27,002 nt of DNA from Peptococcaceae bacterium UBA7185 (GTDB lineage Bacteria; Bacillota; Peptococcia; Peptococcales; Peptococcaceae). The stretch spans positions 33,132-60,133 of the forward strand of contig DKVF01000010.1 in the NCBI GenBank assembly GCA_002491065.1. Reading direction: 5' to 3'. Both the position numbers and the translations under genes were made by a program. Numbering within the stretch: the first letter of the stretch is position 1; every line of letters starts with the position of its first letter. Below, piece after piece: positions 7,847-15,099 of the stretch. The notes under the pieces were generated by a model that saw nothing but the letters and a program-made list of their open reading frames with translations, did not search any database and was not told where the DNA came from.

Positions 7847-7877
7847 AAAACAACCGGCTTCTATCACCGGTTGTTTT
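7847..7877. terminator. Bidirectional terminator between spoIIR and rpmF
   Basis: AAAACAACCGG (7847-7857) and CCGGTTGTTTT (7867-7877) form a perfect 11-bp stem around a 9-base loop, with T runs on both strands. It serves rightward spoIIR and leftward rpmF. A smaller CCGGA/TCCGG hairpin sits at 7820-7835. Confidence 0.9.
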
Positions 7878-7884
7878 TGCTTTA

Positions 7885-8079
7885 TTATTCAGCAGCTGCA
7901 ACTTTTTTGGCAACTACTTCACGACCTTTGTAATAACCGCAGGAAGGGCAAACTCTGTGCGGCAATTTTACTTCATGGCACTGTGGGCATTCCATGGTGC
8001 CGGCAGCGGTCAATTTAGACCATGCAGTTCTTTTTCTTCTTGTTCTTGCTTTCGATCTTTTACTTGGTGCTACACCCAT
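7885..8079 (-). CDS. rpmF: 50S ribosomal protein L32
   Basis: 64 aa, standard size. The N-terminus MGVAPSKRSKARTRRKRT is the usual basic bL32 start (family form MAVPKxKTSK). It is followed by a four-cysteine zinc site, CPQC and CPSC. It starts 3 bases after the DUF177 gene stop, so the two are co-transcribed, a very widely conserved arrangement. Terminated by the hairpin at 7847-7877. Confidence 0.97.
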   Translation of the reverse strand: MGVAPSKRSKARTRRKRTAWSKLTAAGTMECPQCHEVKLPHRVCPSCGYYKGREVVAKKVAAAE

Positions 8080-8082
8080 TCT

Positions 8083-8619
8083 TTACACCTCCTCAGCTTC
8101 CTTCAATTTCGCCAAAATGGCTAAACGAGGATCTACCTCATGCAAATCGCAATCGCATTGACCTTGATTTAAATTTTTTCCACACTTTGGACATAATCCG
8201 CGGCAATCATCCTTGCACAGAACTTTCTGCGGCAACTCTGCCAATATACTTTCCCGAACGATGTCCGTGATGTCCAAAGTATCGTTATCATAGATAAAAT
8301 ACTTTTCCTCCACTTCACCAACAGCTAAATGGGAAAAAAGCGATACATCCTTCGCATAGAGCAATTGCTCCGCAAAACTGCAATTCACCGGAACTGTTAC
8401 CGGCTCCAAACAACGGCAGCAAACGCCTTTTACAACAGTACGAGCTTCGCCACGCAATGCCAAAAACTTTCCTTCATGATCAATCTCCGCATCGACTGTC
8501 AACGGCTCCGCCAACTGCCAGTCAATGTCCATCAAATCAATCTGTTCGTTTTCTGCATGGTAGCTTTCTCGACTGCCCTTGACACTGCGTACCCTACTGA
8601 TATCCAATTCCAAAGTCAA
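8083..8619 (-). CDS. DUF177/YceD-family protein encoded with L32
   Basis: About 178 aa. YceD proteins are linked genetically to 23S rRNA and large-subunit assembly and usually lie immediately upstream of rpmF, as here. Seen: TLELDISRVR at the N-terminus, the central CCRCLEPV cysteine cluster, and the C-terminal CKDDCRGLCPKCG segment followed by CDC, typical of Gram-positive members. Start choice: a longer reading from GTG at 8661 would begin only about 8 bases after the predicted transcription start and lacks a ribosome site. The TTG at 8619 follows AAGGAG with an 8-base spacer and yields the family-typical N-terminus, so it is preferred. Confidence 0.9.
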   Translation of the reverse strand: MTLELDISRVRSVKGSRESYHAENEQIDLMDIDWQLAEPLTVDAEIDHEGKFLALRGEARTVVKGVCCRCLEPVTVPVNCSFAEQLLYAKDVSLFSHLAVGEVEEKYFIYDNDTLDITDIVRESILAELPQKVLCKDDCRGLCPKCGKNLNQGQCDCDLHEVDPRLAILAKLKEAEEV

Positions 8620-8676
8620 TTTTGCCACTCCTTCATCAGAAGCACTGTCAAATGCAATCACTACTTAACCTTTTTA

Positions 8677-8705
8677 ATTATATATATCGTGTAGGGGATT
8701 GTCAA
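8677..8705 (-). promoter_or_regulatory. Consensus sigma-A promoter of the DUF177-rpmF operon
   Basis: Perfect TTGACA (8700-8705), a 17-base spacer and perfect TATAAT (8677-8682) on the minus strand. This is the strongest promoter in the window, fitting a ribosomal protein operon. Its predicted start near 8670 helps fix the DUF177 start codon. Confidence 0.88.
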
Positions 8706-8798
8706 GAAATATTAAATAAGATTTTTCTAGGTTTGACACAAATCTGCCTTTTATACCGTTTTTCACTCTTTATCCGTCATCCTCTTTTTCTTATATAC

Positions 8799-8827
8799 TT
8801 GCATTCAAGCACAAACTGAATTAAAAT
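8799..8827 (+). promoter_or_regulatory. Sigma-A-type promoter of tmcAL
   Basis: TTGCAT (8799-8804), 17 bases, TAAAAT (8822-8827), with the gene ATG 36 bases downstream. Confidence 0.6.
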
Positions 8828-8862
8828 GCTAATAAATCTTTTTTACGGGACGGCGAATTTTT

Positions 8863-10077
8863 ATGCAGATTACTGGCATTGTTGCAGAATATAATCCCTT
8901 TCACAACGGTCATCAATATCATATCGAGCAAACGCAGACACTTCAGCAAGCCGATGGTATCATTGCCGTAATGAGCGGAAATTTCACACAGCGAGGCACC
9001 GCTGCTGTTTTTGATAAATGGACACGGGCAGAAATGGCTCTTTCCTGCGGTGTCGATTTGGTTTTGGAGCTGCCCACAGCATTTGCTGTGCGCAGCGCTG
9101 GATATTTTGCCTCTGGCTCAGTACAAACCCTCGCCGCCACTGGTGTCGTGCAAACACTCTCCTGTGGCGTAGAGAGTCAGCAAATTGATGTTTTACAACA
9201 GCTGGCACAGTTTTTGTCTCAAGAACCTCCCCATTTTCAAGCTGCATTACAGCAACATTTACAGTTGGGGCTTTGTTATCCGGCTGCTCGCCAAAAAGCT
9301 CTGGAACAGCTGCAAATTGACGGTGCTCAGTTACTGCAATCCCCCAACAATATCCTGGCGCTGCATTATTTACAGACCATTCAACAAGAGCACTTGCCCA
9401 TGGAACCTCTGTTAATCAGCCGCAAAGGTACATATCATGATGACGAAGTTCCGCCAATCAGTCAGGGCTTTGCCAGTGCTTCTGCGGTACGCAAATTACT
9501 GTTGGAGGAACACTCCCAATGGCAGACGCAAGTCCCGGAACCAGTGGCAGACATCATTCATCGGCAAATACAGCAGGGATATCTGCCCATGCAAAATGAA
9601 CAATTTGCACAAATCTTGTTCGCCCTTTTGCGCCGCAGCACACCAGAAGAATTGCGTCTCATTTTAGAAATGCAGGAAGGACTGGAAAACCGCATTTATT
9701 CTGCTGCCCAACAAACTGACACTTTAGAAGCATTGTGCCACGCTGTCAAATCCAAACGCTATACCTATACCCGTATTCAACGCACCCTGATTCATCTACT
9801 TTTGAACATGACACAGCAAATGGATTGGCATACGCCTCAATATTTACGAGTGCTGGGCTTTAATGCAACCGGACAGAAAATTCTCAAAGAAATGAAACGG
9901 AAAGCGCAGCTGCCTATACTGATTCGTCCCGCACGACAGCGACGGCAGTTGTCGGAAACAGGACAACAAATGTTAGCTCTGGATTGCCGCGCAACCAATC
10001 TCTACACAATGGGATACGCGCTCTCTTTTTTACGCAAAACCAATTTGGATTTTCTTCGCGGGCCTGTACAGGTCTAA
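8863..10077 (+). CDS. tmcAL: tRNA(Met) cytidine acetate ligase (YlbM family)
   Basis: 404 aa, close to the about 415 aa of Bacillus TmcAL. The enzyme uses ATP and acetate to make N4-acetylcytidine at the wobble position of elongator tRNA(Met). Seen: N-terminal GIVAEYNPFHNGHQYHI with the nucleotidyltransferase HxGH-type motif (HNGH), IIAVMSGNFTQRGTAAVFDKW, a region with GVDLVLELPT and FASGS, and LLISRKGTYHDDE. The ribosome site before the ATG is weak (GGGACGG). The next gene, ylbJ, begins 41 bases downstream, and a hairpin terminator overlaps that start. The neighbourhood with DUF177, rpmF and ylbJ recalls the ylb cluster of Bacillus. Confidence 0.93.
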   Translation: MQITGIVAEYNPFHNGHQYHIEQTQTLQQADGIIAVMSGNFTQRGTAAVFDKWTRAEMALSCGVDLVLELPTAFAVRSAGYFASGSVQTLAATGVVQTLSCGVESQQIDVLQQLAQFLSQEPPHFQAALQQHLQLGLCYPAARQKALEQLQIDGAQLLQSPNNILALHYLQTIQQEHLPMEPLLISRKGTYHDDEVPPISQGFASASAVRKLLLEEHSQWQTQVPEPVADIIHRQIQQGYLPMQNEQFAQILFALLRRSTPEELRLILEMQEGLENRIYSAAQQTDTLEALCHAVKSKRYTYTRIQRTLIHLLLNMTQQMDWHTPQYLRVLGFNATGQKILKEMKRKAQLPILIRPARQRRQLSETGQQMLALDCRATNLYTMGYALSFLRKTNLDFLRGPVQV

Positions 10078-10097
10078 TCTGCAAATTTTTCGCATAT

Positions 10098-10144
10098 AAA
10101 AAGCTCAGGTGATTATTCATGAAACGAATCTCTGAGCTTTTTTT
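10098..10144 (+). terminator. Terminator-like hairpin that encloses the ylbJ start codon
   Basis: AAAAAGCTCAG (10098-10108) pairs perfectly with CTGAGCTTTTT (10132-10142), and the run continues to seven T residues (10138-10144). The 23-base loop contains the ylbJ ATG (10119). The AGGTG ribosome site starts in the last stem bases. Read from tmcAL this is an intrinsic terminator. Confidence 0.75.
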
Positions 10145-11309
10145 CTTATTGCTTATTCTGCTGGCCACGTTGGCTATGTTATGCTATCCCCAGGCGGCTT
10201 ATGATGGCGCGTGCCGTGGTCTGGAAACCTGGATTACCCATCTTTTGCCCTCGCTGCTGCCTTTTTTCATCGCCGCAGATTTGTTGCTCTCTTTAGGTTT
10301 TGTGCGTTTTTTAGGCGTACTTTTAGAACCTGTTATGCGACCTTTATTCCGTCTGCCCGGCGAAGCGGGGTTTGCTGTAGCATTGGGCTTTACTTCCGGC
10401 TTTCCCATGGGGGCCATTCTCACCGCTTCACTGAAAGAGCAATCCCTTTGCACACCGCAGGAGGCCGCCCGCTTAGCTGCTTTTACAAACAATTCCAGCC
10501 CATTATTTCTACTCATTTCCGTCCCTCTGTCTATGCTGCACCAACCACAGCTGGGTGTACTGCTACTATCCGCCCATTATCTTGCCAATCTTACCATTGG
10601 TATTTTATTGCGTTTTACCGCAGAACCCTGCCGACAATCTATCGTGCCCCGCAGGCTATTGCGCACAGCCGTTTCGCAGCTCCAGCAATATCAAGCTGCG
10701 CATCGCCAATCCTTTGGTGCGCTCTTGGGGCAGGCAGTACAAAAGGGATTGGACAGCATCATTAAAATCGGAGGTTTTGTGCTGTTATTTTCCGTACTGC
10801 TTTCTCTGCTGCAGGCCAGCGGATTGTTGCGTATTCTGCAAACTTTTTTTGCGGCTCTGCTGAAATTACTGCATCTGGACCCTCAACTTTCTACTGCTCT
10901 AAGCGCAGGTCTGTTGGAAATGACATTGGGTGCCAAGTTTGCTGCAGAGTGTCAGACAGACTTATTGCAGCAACTCATGGTCATCAGCTTTATTTTGGGT
11001 TGGAGCGGACTCTCCATTCAAGCACAAGTCAATAGCATTTTAGCAGGACAACAAATTTCTTCCCGTTTGTACTGCCTCTGCCGACCATTGCAAGGATTGC
11101 TGGCTGCTGTATATATTCCTTTTCTTACAGTGTTGTTCCCACATATTTTCTCTGTAAATGTGTGGCAGCAACTGTATCCTGCTGCTGGCAATATACCTTA
11201 TTATCTGCTCTGGTTTTTCCCGTTATGGGCTTTCGCCATTCTGCTGTGTTTGTCCGTTCTTTTCCGTTTTGTTTCTCGCCTTCTCGCAAGGCCAACCTTG
11301 TTCAAATAA
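10119..11309 (+). CDS. ylbJ: Sporulation integral membrane protein YlbJ
   Basis: 396 aa, close to the about 408 aa of Bacillus YlbJ. Known there as a mother-cell membrane protein needed for spore cortex formation. Strongly hydrophobic with many membrane segments. Family blocks seen: WITHLLPSLLPFFIAADLLL, ALGFTSGFPMGA, a stretch with EAARLAAFTNNSSPLF, and GLLEMTLGAKFA. The ATG has AGGTG about 8 bases upstream, and both lie within a hairpin (10098-10144). Expression by simple read-through from tmcAL should therefore be limited. A clear promoter of its own was not found. It is a second sporulation gene beside spoIIR. Confidence 0.92.
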   Translation: MKRISELFFLLLILLATLAMLCYPQAAYDGACRGLETWITHLLPSLLPFFIAADLLLSLGFVRFLGVLLEPVMRPLFRLPGEAGFAVALGFTSGFPMGAILTASLKEQSLCTPQEAARLAAFTNNSSPLFLLISVPLSMLHQPQLGVLLLSAHYLANLTIGILLRFTAEPCRQSIVPRRLLRTAVSQLQQYQAAHRQSFGALLGQAVQKGLDSIIKIGGFVLLFSVLLSLLQASGLLRILQTFFAALLKLLHLDPQLSTALSAGLLEMTLGAKFAAECQTDLLQQLMVISFILGWSGLSIQAQVNSILAGQQISSRLYCLCRPLQGLLAAVYIPFLTVLFPHIFSVNVWQQLYPAAGNIPYYLLWFFPLWAFAILLCLSVLFRFVSRLLARPTLFK

Positions 11310-11468
11310 AAATCTTGCAGTACTCTCACAATATTGCAGCCATCACGGCAGATGCATGATTCTTTCTCAAAGATTCAAAAAATTCTATTGACAAAAAAAT
11401 TATTGCAAACAGAAAATAATTGTAACACTTCCGTTCTTGGTTCATCTTAGTAAAAAAGAGAAAACCAT

Positions 11469-11502
11469 AAAAACCGGCGCGATTTATGTCACGCCGGTTT
11501 TT
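11469..11502. terminator. Bidirectional terminator between ylbJ and the small leftward genes
   Basis: AAAAACCGGCG (11469-11479) pairs perfectly with CGCCGGTTTTT (11492-11502). It is the first terminator after ylbJ, about 160 bases downstream of its stop, and also ends the leftward small-gene unit. The 11310-11468 stretch shows no gene. It has a TTGACA at 11388 with no convincing -10. Confidence 0.85.
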
Positions 11503-11591
11503 ATAGACATTTCACTTACTCCATATGAGCCCCTGCCTAATACGCTGATTCCTTGGCAAGTTCTTTTTTTTGCTACATTACAAAACAGTTT

Positions 11592-11681
11592 TTATCTCCC
11601 CATCAACCGATCCCATAGATGTTCCGCCTTACGGCCGGCTGATTTTACCATATGGCGCAGTTTTCTTCTATTGACATCCAT
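11592..11681 (-). CDS. Small basic protein of 29 aa, unknown
   Basis: ATG at 11681 with an excellent AGGAGG site 8 bases upstream; stop TAA at 11592-11594. The peptide begins MDVNRRKLRHMVKSAGRK and ends LWDRLMGR. It is strongly basic with a helical look and no cysteines or membrane segment. It starts 19 bases after the zinc-ribbon gene stop, so the two look like one transcript ending at the 11469-11502 hairpin. I do not recognise a family. The ribosome site and context are the main evidence that it is translated. Confidence 0.55.
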   Translation of the reverse strand: MDVNRRKLRHMVKSAGRKAEHLWDRLMGR

Positions 11682-11700
11682 ATCTGTTTCCTCCTATTCT

Positions 11701-11868
11701 CTAAAAAGTGACTTCTTTCACTTCATCCAGCGAACCATCCTCTACAATGCGGAAACATTGAATTCCCTGTTTATGCACTGCAAATTCATAATAGCAGCTC
11801 CAACAATAAAATTGGTTGGTACCTACACGGCCCACCGTCGTGCTATGACAGTAAGGACAACGAATCAT
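11701..11868 (-). CDS. Small zinc-ribbon protein of 55 aa
   Basis: ATG at 11868, stop TAG at 11701. The translation begins MIRCPYCHSTTVGRVG and has CxxC at residues 4-7 and a second CxxC (CWSCYYEF) at 22-25, a compact zinc ribbon. A short beta-rich tail ends DEVKEVTF. The ribosome site is only fair (AAGGA about 12 bases upstream); an in-frame GTG three codons earlier is an alternative start. Function unknown. Such small ribbons often bind RNA, DNA or a partner protein, but nothing here shows which. It is followed closely by a 29-aa gene with a strong ribosome site. Confidence 0.7.
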   Translation of the reverse strand: MIRCPYCHSTTVGRVGTNQFYCWSCYYEFAVHKQGIQCFRIVEDGSLDEVKEVTF

Positions 11869-12115
11869 TTTGCTCACACTTCCTTCTCTTTTAGAATAAC
11901 CTGTTTTTCAAAATTAATCCCGCCATGTGCTGGGAATTGAGAACATTACAACAGCGCTTCTTTTTATTTTTTGAGTATTTCAGTATATCGGACTTTTGTA
12001 CCGTCTATAGTATTTACAAAGTTTTTCCACTTTATGCCTGAAAAAACTTTTTGCTACGCTTTTATTTCTGTAAAATTATAGCCAAAAAGTACGCTGTAAA
12101 AATGAGCCAAAATAT
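11869..12115. other. Gap upstream of the small zinc-ribbon gene, no gene seen
   Basis: AT-rich. It should hold the promoter of the leftward zinc-ribbon unit. A TATAAT occurs on the minus strand near 12075, without a good -35 partner. TTTGTA (near 11995) and TACAAA (near 12015) form a loose inverted pair. No ORF with a credible start was found on either strand. Confidence 0.5.
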
Positions 12116-12152
12116 AAAAACCTCTGCCGCAAAGAATTGCAACAGAGGTTTT
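12116..12152 (-). terminator. Terminator of pckA
   Basis: AAAACCTCTG (12117-12126) pairs with CAGAGGTTTT (12143-12152). On the minus strand the stem is followed by TTTTT. It lies 32 bases beyond the pckA stop. Confidence 0.88.
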
Positions 12153-12183
12153 GTATTCTTCAAATTTTATTGTGTTTTTATAC

Positions 12184-13776
12184 TCAATCCACAACAGGAC
12201 CTGCCTGCACTACAAAATTCGGCGCTGATTCAAAGCGGGCAAAATTGTCAATAAATTTCTGACCCAACATTTTTGCCTGTTTCATGTAAGCATCTTTGTC
12301 AAACCACAAATTCATCGGGTTCAAAATTTCCGCATCAATGCCAGGACAACTTTTCGGCATAAATACTTTGAATACAGGATGCTGTTCAAATTCTACATTT
12401 TCCAGATCGCCGTTCAGCGCAGCGGTTACCAATGTTCTGGTGTAGGACAGCTTAATCCGGTTGCCGATACCATAAGGGCCGCCTACCCAGCCTGTATTTA
12501 ACAAATATACATTTACATTATACTTCTCAATTTTTTCAGCCAACATTTTTGCATATACCATAGGATCTAATGGCAAAAACGGTTCACCAAAGCAAGTAGA
12601 GAAGGTTGCCTGCGGTTCTGTTACGCCCCGTTCGGTTCCTGCTAATTTGCTGGTATAACCACTGAGCAGATGGTACATTGCCTGTAAAGTATTCAATTTC
12701 GCAATGGGCGGCAATACACCAAAAGCATCGGCTGTCAGGAAAATTACTGTTTTTGGAATCCCGCCGCGGCCATTCAACTGCGCATTGGGAATATATTCTA
12801 TGGGATAAGCTGCACGAGTATTTTCTGTCAAAGTTCCGTCATAAAAATCTACTTTACGACTGTTAGGGAAAAACTCTACGTTTTCCACTACAGAACCAAA
12901 TTTAATTGCATCAAAAATTTCCGGTTCCTGCTCTCTATTCAAGCGAATCGCTTTGGCATAGCAGCCGCCTTCGATGTTGAATACCCCGCTGTTGGACCAA
13001 CCGTGTTCATCATCACCGATAAGCTTACGGGCCGGATCGGCAGACAAGGTTGTTTTGCCTGTGCCAGATAAACCAAAGAACAATGCCACATTACCGCTTT
13101 CCGGGTCCATATTGGCAGAGCAGTGCATAGACAATACATTACGCTGAGGCAAGAAATAATTCATAGACGAAAAAATTGCTTTTTTCATCTCTCCGCAGTA
13201 GCTGCTGCCCACAATGAGAATGAGACGTTTTTCTAAATCCAAAATAATTGCAGCGTCAGAATTTACACCATCTGTTTCAGGATCACACTTAAATCCAGGT
13301 GCGCAAACCATGTGCAGTTCCGGCACATAGCAGCCGATTTTTTCTTTGCTGGGACGTACTAACAACTGATGCATAAACAAATTCTGATGGGCATATTCGT
13401 TGACAATACGTGCCTGCATCTGATACTGCACATCAGCACCGGCCAGCCCGTCAAACACATAAACTTTTTTCCCTTCCAGATACGCCATAACTTTGTTATA
13501 CAGCCGTTCAAAAACGTCCGCTTCGATAGGCATATTGACATCGCCCCAGGCAATTTGTTTCTCAATGCTTCTGCGGCGTACAATGAAACGGTCTTTCGGA
13601 GAACGCCCGGTAAACTTTCCGGTTACAACTCGAAATGCACCAGTATCTGTGAATACCCCTTCGCCGTTAGCCAAGGCTTCTTCCACCAGTAATGCAGGGG
13701 TCAAATTGTGTTTGATTTCCCCTAGATTTTTCAGTCCGATTTGATCCAGCTCTTTTCTGATTTTTGTGTCTTCCAT
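12184..13776 (-). CDS. pckA: Phosphoenolpyruvate carboxykinase (ATP)
   Basis: 530 aa, standard for the ATP-dependent class. Interconverts oxaloacetate plus ATP with PEP, CO2 and ADP in the cytoplasm. In anaerobes it can run in either direction. Seen: TGRSPKDRF (56-64) for oxaloacetate binding, kinase-1a P-loop GLSGTGKT (235-242), the kinase-2 block LIGDDEHGW (252-260), and ENTRAAYPIEYIPN. The ATG follows GAGAGG at about 8 bases. Single-gene unit with a good promoter (13852-13880) and terminator (12116-12152). It connects with the citrate synthase operon through oxaloacetate. Confidence 0.97.
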   Translation of the reverse strand: MEDTKIRKELDQIGLKNLGEIKHNLTPALLVEEALANGEGVFTDTGAFRVVTGKFTGRSPKDRFIVRRRSIEKQIAWGDVNMPIEADVFERLYNKVMAYLEGKKVYVFDGLAGADVQYQMQARIVNEYAHQNLFMHQLLVRPSKEKIGCYVPELHMVCAPGFKCDPETDGVNSDAAIILDLEKRLILIVGSSYCGEMKKAIFSSMNYFLPQRNVLSMHCSANMDPESGNVALFFGLSGTGKTTLSADPARKLIGDDEHGWSNSGVFNIEGGCYAKAIRLNREQEPEIFDAIKFGSVVENVEFFPNSRKVDFYDGTLTENTRAAYPIEYIPNAQLNGRGGIPKTVIFLTADAFGVLPPIAKLNTLQAMYHLLSGYTSKLAGTERGVTEPQATFSTCFGEPFLPLDPMVYAKMLAEKIEKYNVNVYLLNTGWVGGPYGIGNRIKLSYTRTLVTAALNGDLENVEFEQHPVFKVFMPKSCPGIDAEILNPMNLWFDKDAYMKQAKMLGQKFIDNFARFESAPNFVVQAGPVVD

Positions 13777-13851
13777 AACGCGCCTCTCTTCTAATTTGTT
13801 AATCTATTAAAATCTTTTTTGCTTTATATTTATATACACTCATGTACTTAT

Positions 13852-13880
13852 ATTTTACACGTTGTGCTCAATTAGGTCAA
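13852..13880 (-). promoter_or_regulatory. Sigma-A-type promoter of pckA
   Basis: TTGACC (13875-13880), 17 bases, TAAAAT (13852-13857) on the minus strand, giving a leader of about 70 bases. No clear catabolite-repression (cre) site was seen nearby. The rest of the 13881-14038 stretch shows no gene. Confidence 0.68.
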
Positions 13881-14038
13881 CTATTTTCCAGTGAAAAGTT
13901 AAATAAGACGCACAATTATTTTTTTATGAATATCATTCCACAGTTGCACCTTTATCAGAATAAAAATCGGCAACCTGCAGGTAAAGTAACACTCTGTATA
14001 TTTTTTGTCAGTCGCTGTGCTGCAATCTGCATAAACAC

Positions 14039-14070
14039 AAAAAATGACGAAGTGTTTCCTCAACACTTCG
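14039..14070 (-). terminator. Terminator of the CxxC membrane-protein pair
   Basis: CGAAGTGTT (14048-14056) and AACACTTCG (14062-14070) form a perfect 9-bp stem with a 5-base loop. On the minus strand it is followed by TCA and six T residues. Confidence 0.85.
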
Positions 14071-14104
14071 CCCAAAACAACTACATGTCTATTTTCAACT
14101 ACAC

Positions 14105-14713
14105 TCACTCCGCCTCATTTTCCTGAACCATTTTTCGCTCTTTCTGTAGCATAAAAATACATCCGCCCAAACTAATCCCCGCCACCGCAATAAATAATGC
14201 AGGCATAGCCAGAAGCAGTACAACTAAAATACAAATCGCCGCAATCTTTCCTGTGTTCAGCACAGCACCTTTGCCTTTACAGTCAGGGCAGACACGGACT
14301 TTTGTACCGTGACAAAGATAACATTCCACCACGCCGCGTCCGTTGCATATATGGCAGGTATCATGCGCAATCCAAGATTCCTGCTTTACCCGTTCCACAC
14401 GGCCCAGACCACCGCAAACAGGACAATCCAATTTACCACTGCCATGACAAGCCGAACAAGGAGTACCCTGCAGTGTGACGCCTGTGCCATTGCAGACACC
14501 GCACGTTACTTTTCCATTTTGGCATTGAGGAGAGTCGCAAGGCATCTCAACTTTCTGTGATGTCGTTACCCGGCGAGATACCACACCTTTTCCCTCACAA
14601 TTTGGACAGGTGACCTCATTGTTCTCATTACATTTACAACCAATTGTTCCTACACCGGTACACGTAGGACATTCCTTTTTTATATTTGCAATCCGTTTTA
14701 TGAGTTGGTTCAT
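14105..14713 (-). CDS. Membrane protein with repeated DnaJ-like CxxC zinc motifs
   Basis: 202 aa. About residues 15-150 are a string of CxxC motifs, many in the CxxCxGxG form of the DnaJ central zinc domain: CPTCTGVG, CPNCEGKG, CGVCNGTG, CSACHGSG, CPVCGGLG, CHICNGRG, CYLCHGTK and CPDCKGKG. There is no J domain. A hydrophobic stretch (about 155-190), long enough for one or two membrane segments, precedes a charged tail, so the zinc part probably faces the cytoplasm. AGGAGG lies 6 bases before the ATG. Second gene of a pair with a 70-aa protein of the same style, 36 bases apart. Function not known. Holding or chaperone-like binding is a guess from the motif. Confidence 0.85.
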   Translation of the reverse strand: MNQLIKRIANIKKECPTCTGVGTIGCKCNENNEVTCPNCEGKGVVSRRVTTSQKVEMPCDSPQCQNGKVTCGVCNGTGVTLQGTPCSACHGSGKLDCPVCGGLGRVERVKQESWIAHDTCHICNGRGVVECYLCHGTKVRVCPDCKGKGAVLNTGKIAAICILVVLLLAMPALFIAVAGISLGGCIFMLQKERKMVQENEAE

Positions 14714-14749
14714 CCTACACCTCCTACTGCCGCATATCTTATTCTGCCA

Positions 14750-14962
14750 CTATAATACGACCAATGCAACAACTACCGCCGCCACAACACAAATCGCCGC
14801 TACAATCGCCGGTGTATTATAGCTTACCATTTCCCCTGCTCCACTACAGGATGGGCATACAATCGTGTGGCACTCTTCATCTGCGGTGCAGCTGCAGCAA
14901 AGAATCGTTTTTTCCCCATTACAGGTTGGACAGGTCTCTCTCTTTATAAATATGTTTGCCAT
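14750..14962 (-). CDS. Small CxxC zinc-motif membrane protein
   Basis: 70 aa from the ATG at 14962. That start has AAGGTG 9 bases upstream, so longer in-frame readings are rejected. Cysteine pairs CPTC, CCSC and CPSCSGAG fill the first 47 residues. A single C-terminal membrane segment (TPAIVAAICVVAAVVVAL) ends the protein. It looks like a shortened relative of the next gene, with the same zinc-then-membrane order, and the two share a transcript. Function unknown. A TATAAT at 14997-15002 on the minus strand could be its -10. Confidence 0.75.
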   Translation of the reverse strand: MANIFIKRETCPTCNGEKTILCCSCTADEECHTIVCPSCSGAGEMVSYNTPAIVAAICVVAAVVVALVVL

Positions 14963-14996
14963 ACTGCTCATCACCTTATTCAATATCTTAATATTA

Positions 14997-15002
14997 ATTA
15001 TA
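14997..15002 (-). promoter_or_regulatory. Possible -10 box of the CxxC membrane-protein pair
   Basis: TATAAT preceded directly by TG on the minus strand, 34 bases before the ATG at 14962. No good -35 was found at 17 bases. Confidence 0.35.
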
Positions 15003-15099
15003 CAGCAAATTTTTATATTTGAACAGTACTTTTTATGCTTTCCGGCAGACTGCTTCCCTTCATGATGAGCTTGCAATAGTTTCTCCAAATTTTTTATAT

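Noticed and set aside
10072..10099. Sigma-E-like promoter for ylbJ
   Set aside because: CATATAAA at 10092 loosely resembles a sigma-E -10, but the sequence 14 bases upstream does not match a -35, so it was not annotated.
11437..11940. 167-aa rightward ORF
   Set aside because: Runs through a bidirectional terminator and opposite two small leftward genes that have cysteine motifs or a strong ribosome site.
13842..14126. 94-aa rightward ORF
   Set aside because: Overlaps the pckA promoter and a terminator hairpin; composition looks non-coding.
14963..15088. 42-residue N-terminal extension of the small CxxC membrane protein
   Set aside because: It would include the putative promoter -10 and has no ribosome site; AAGGTG correctly spaces the ATG at 14962.
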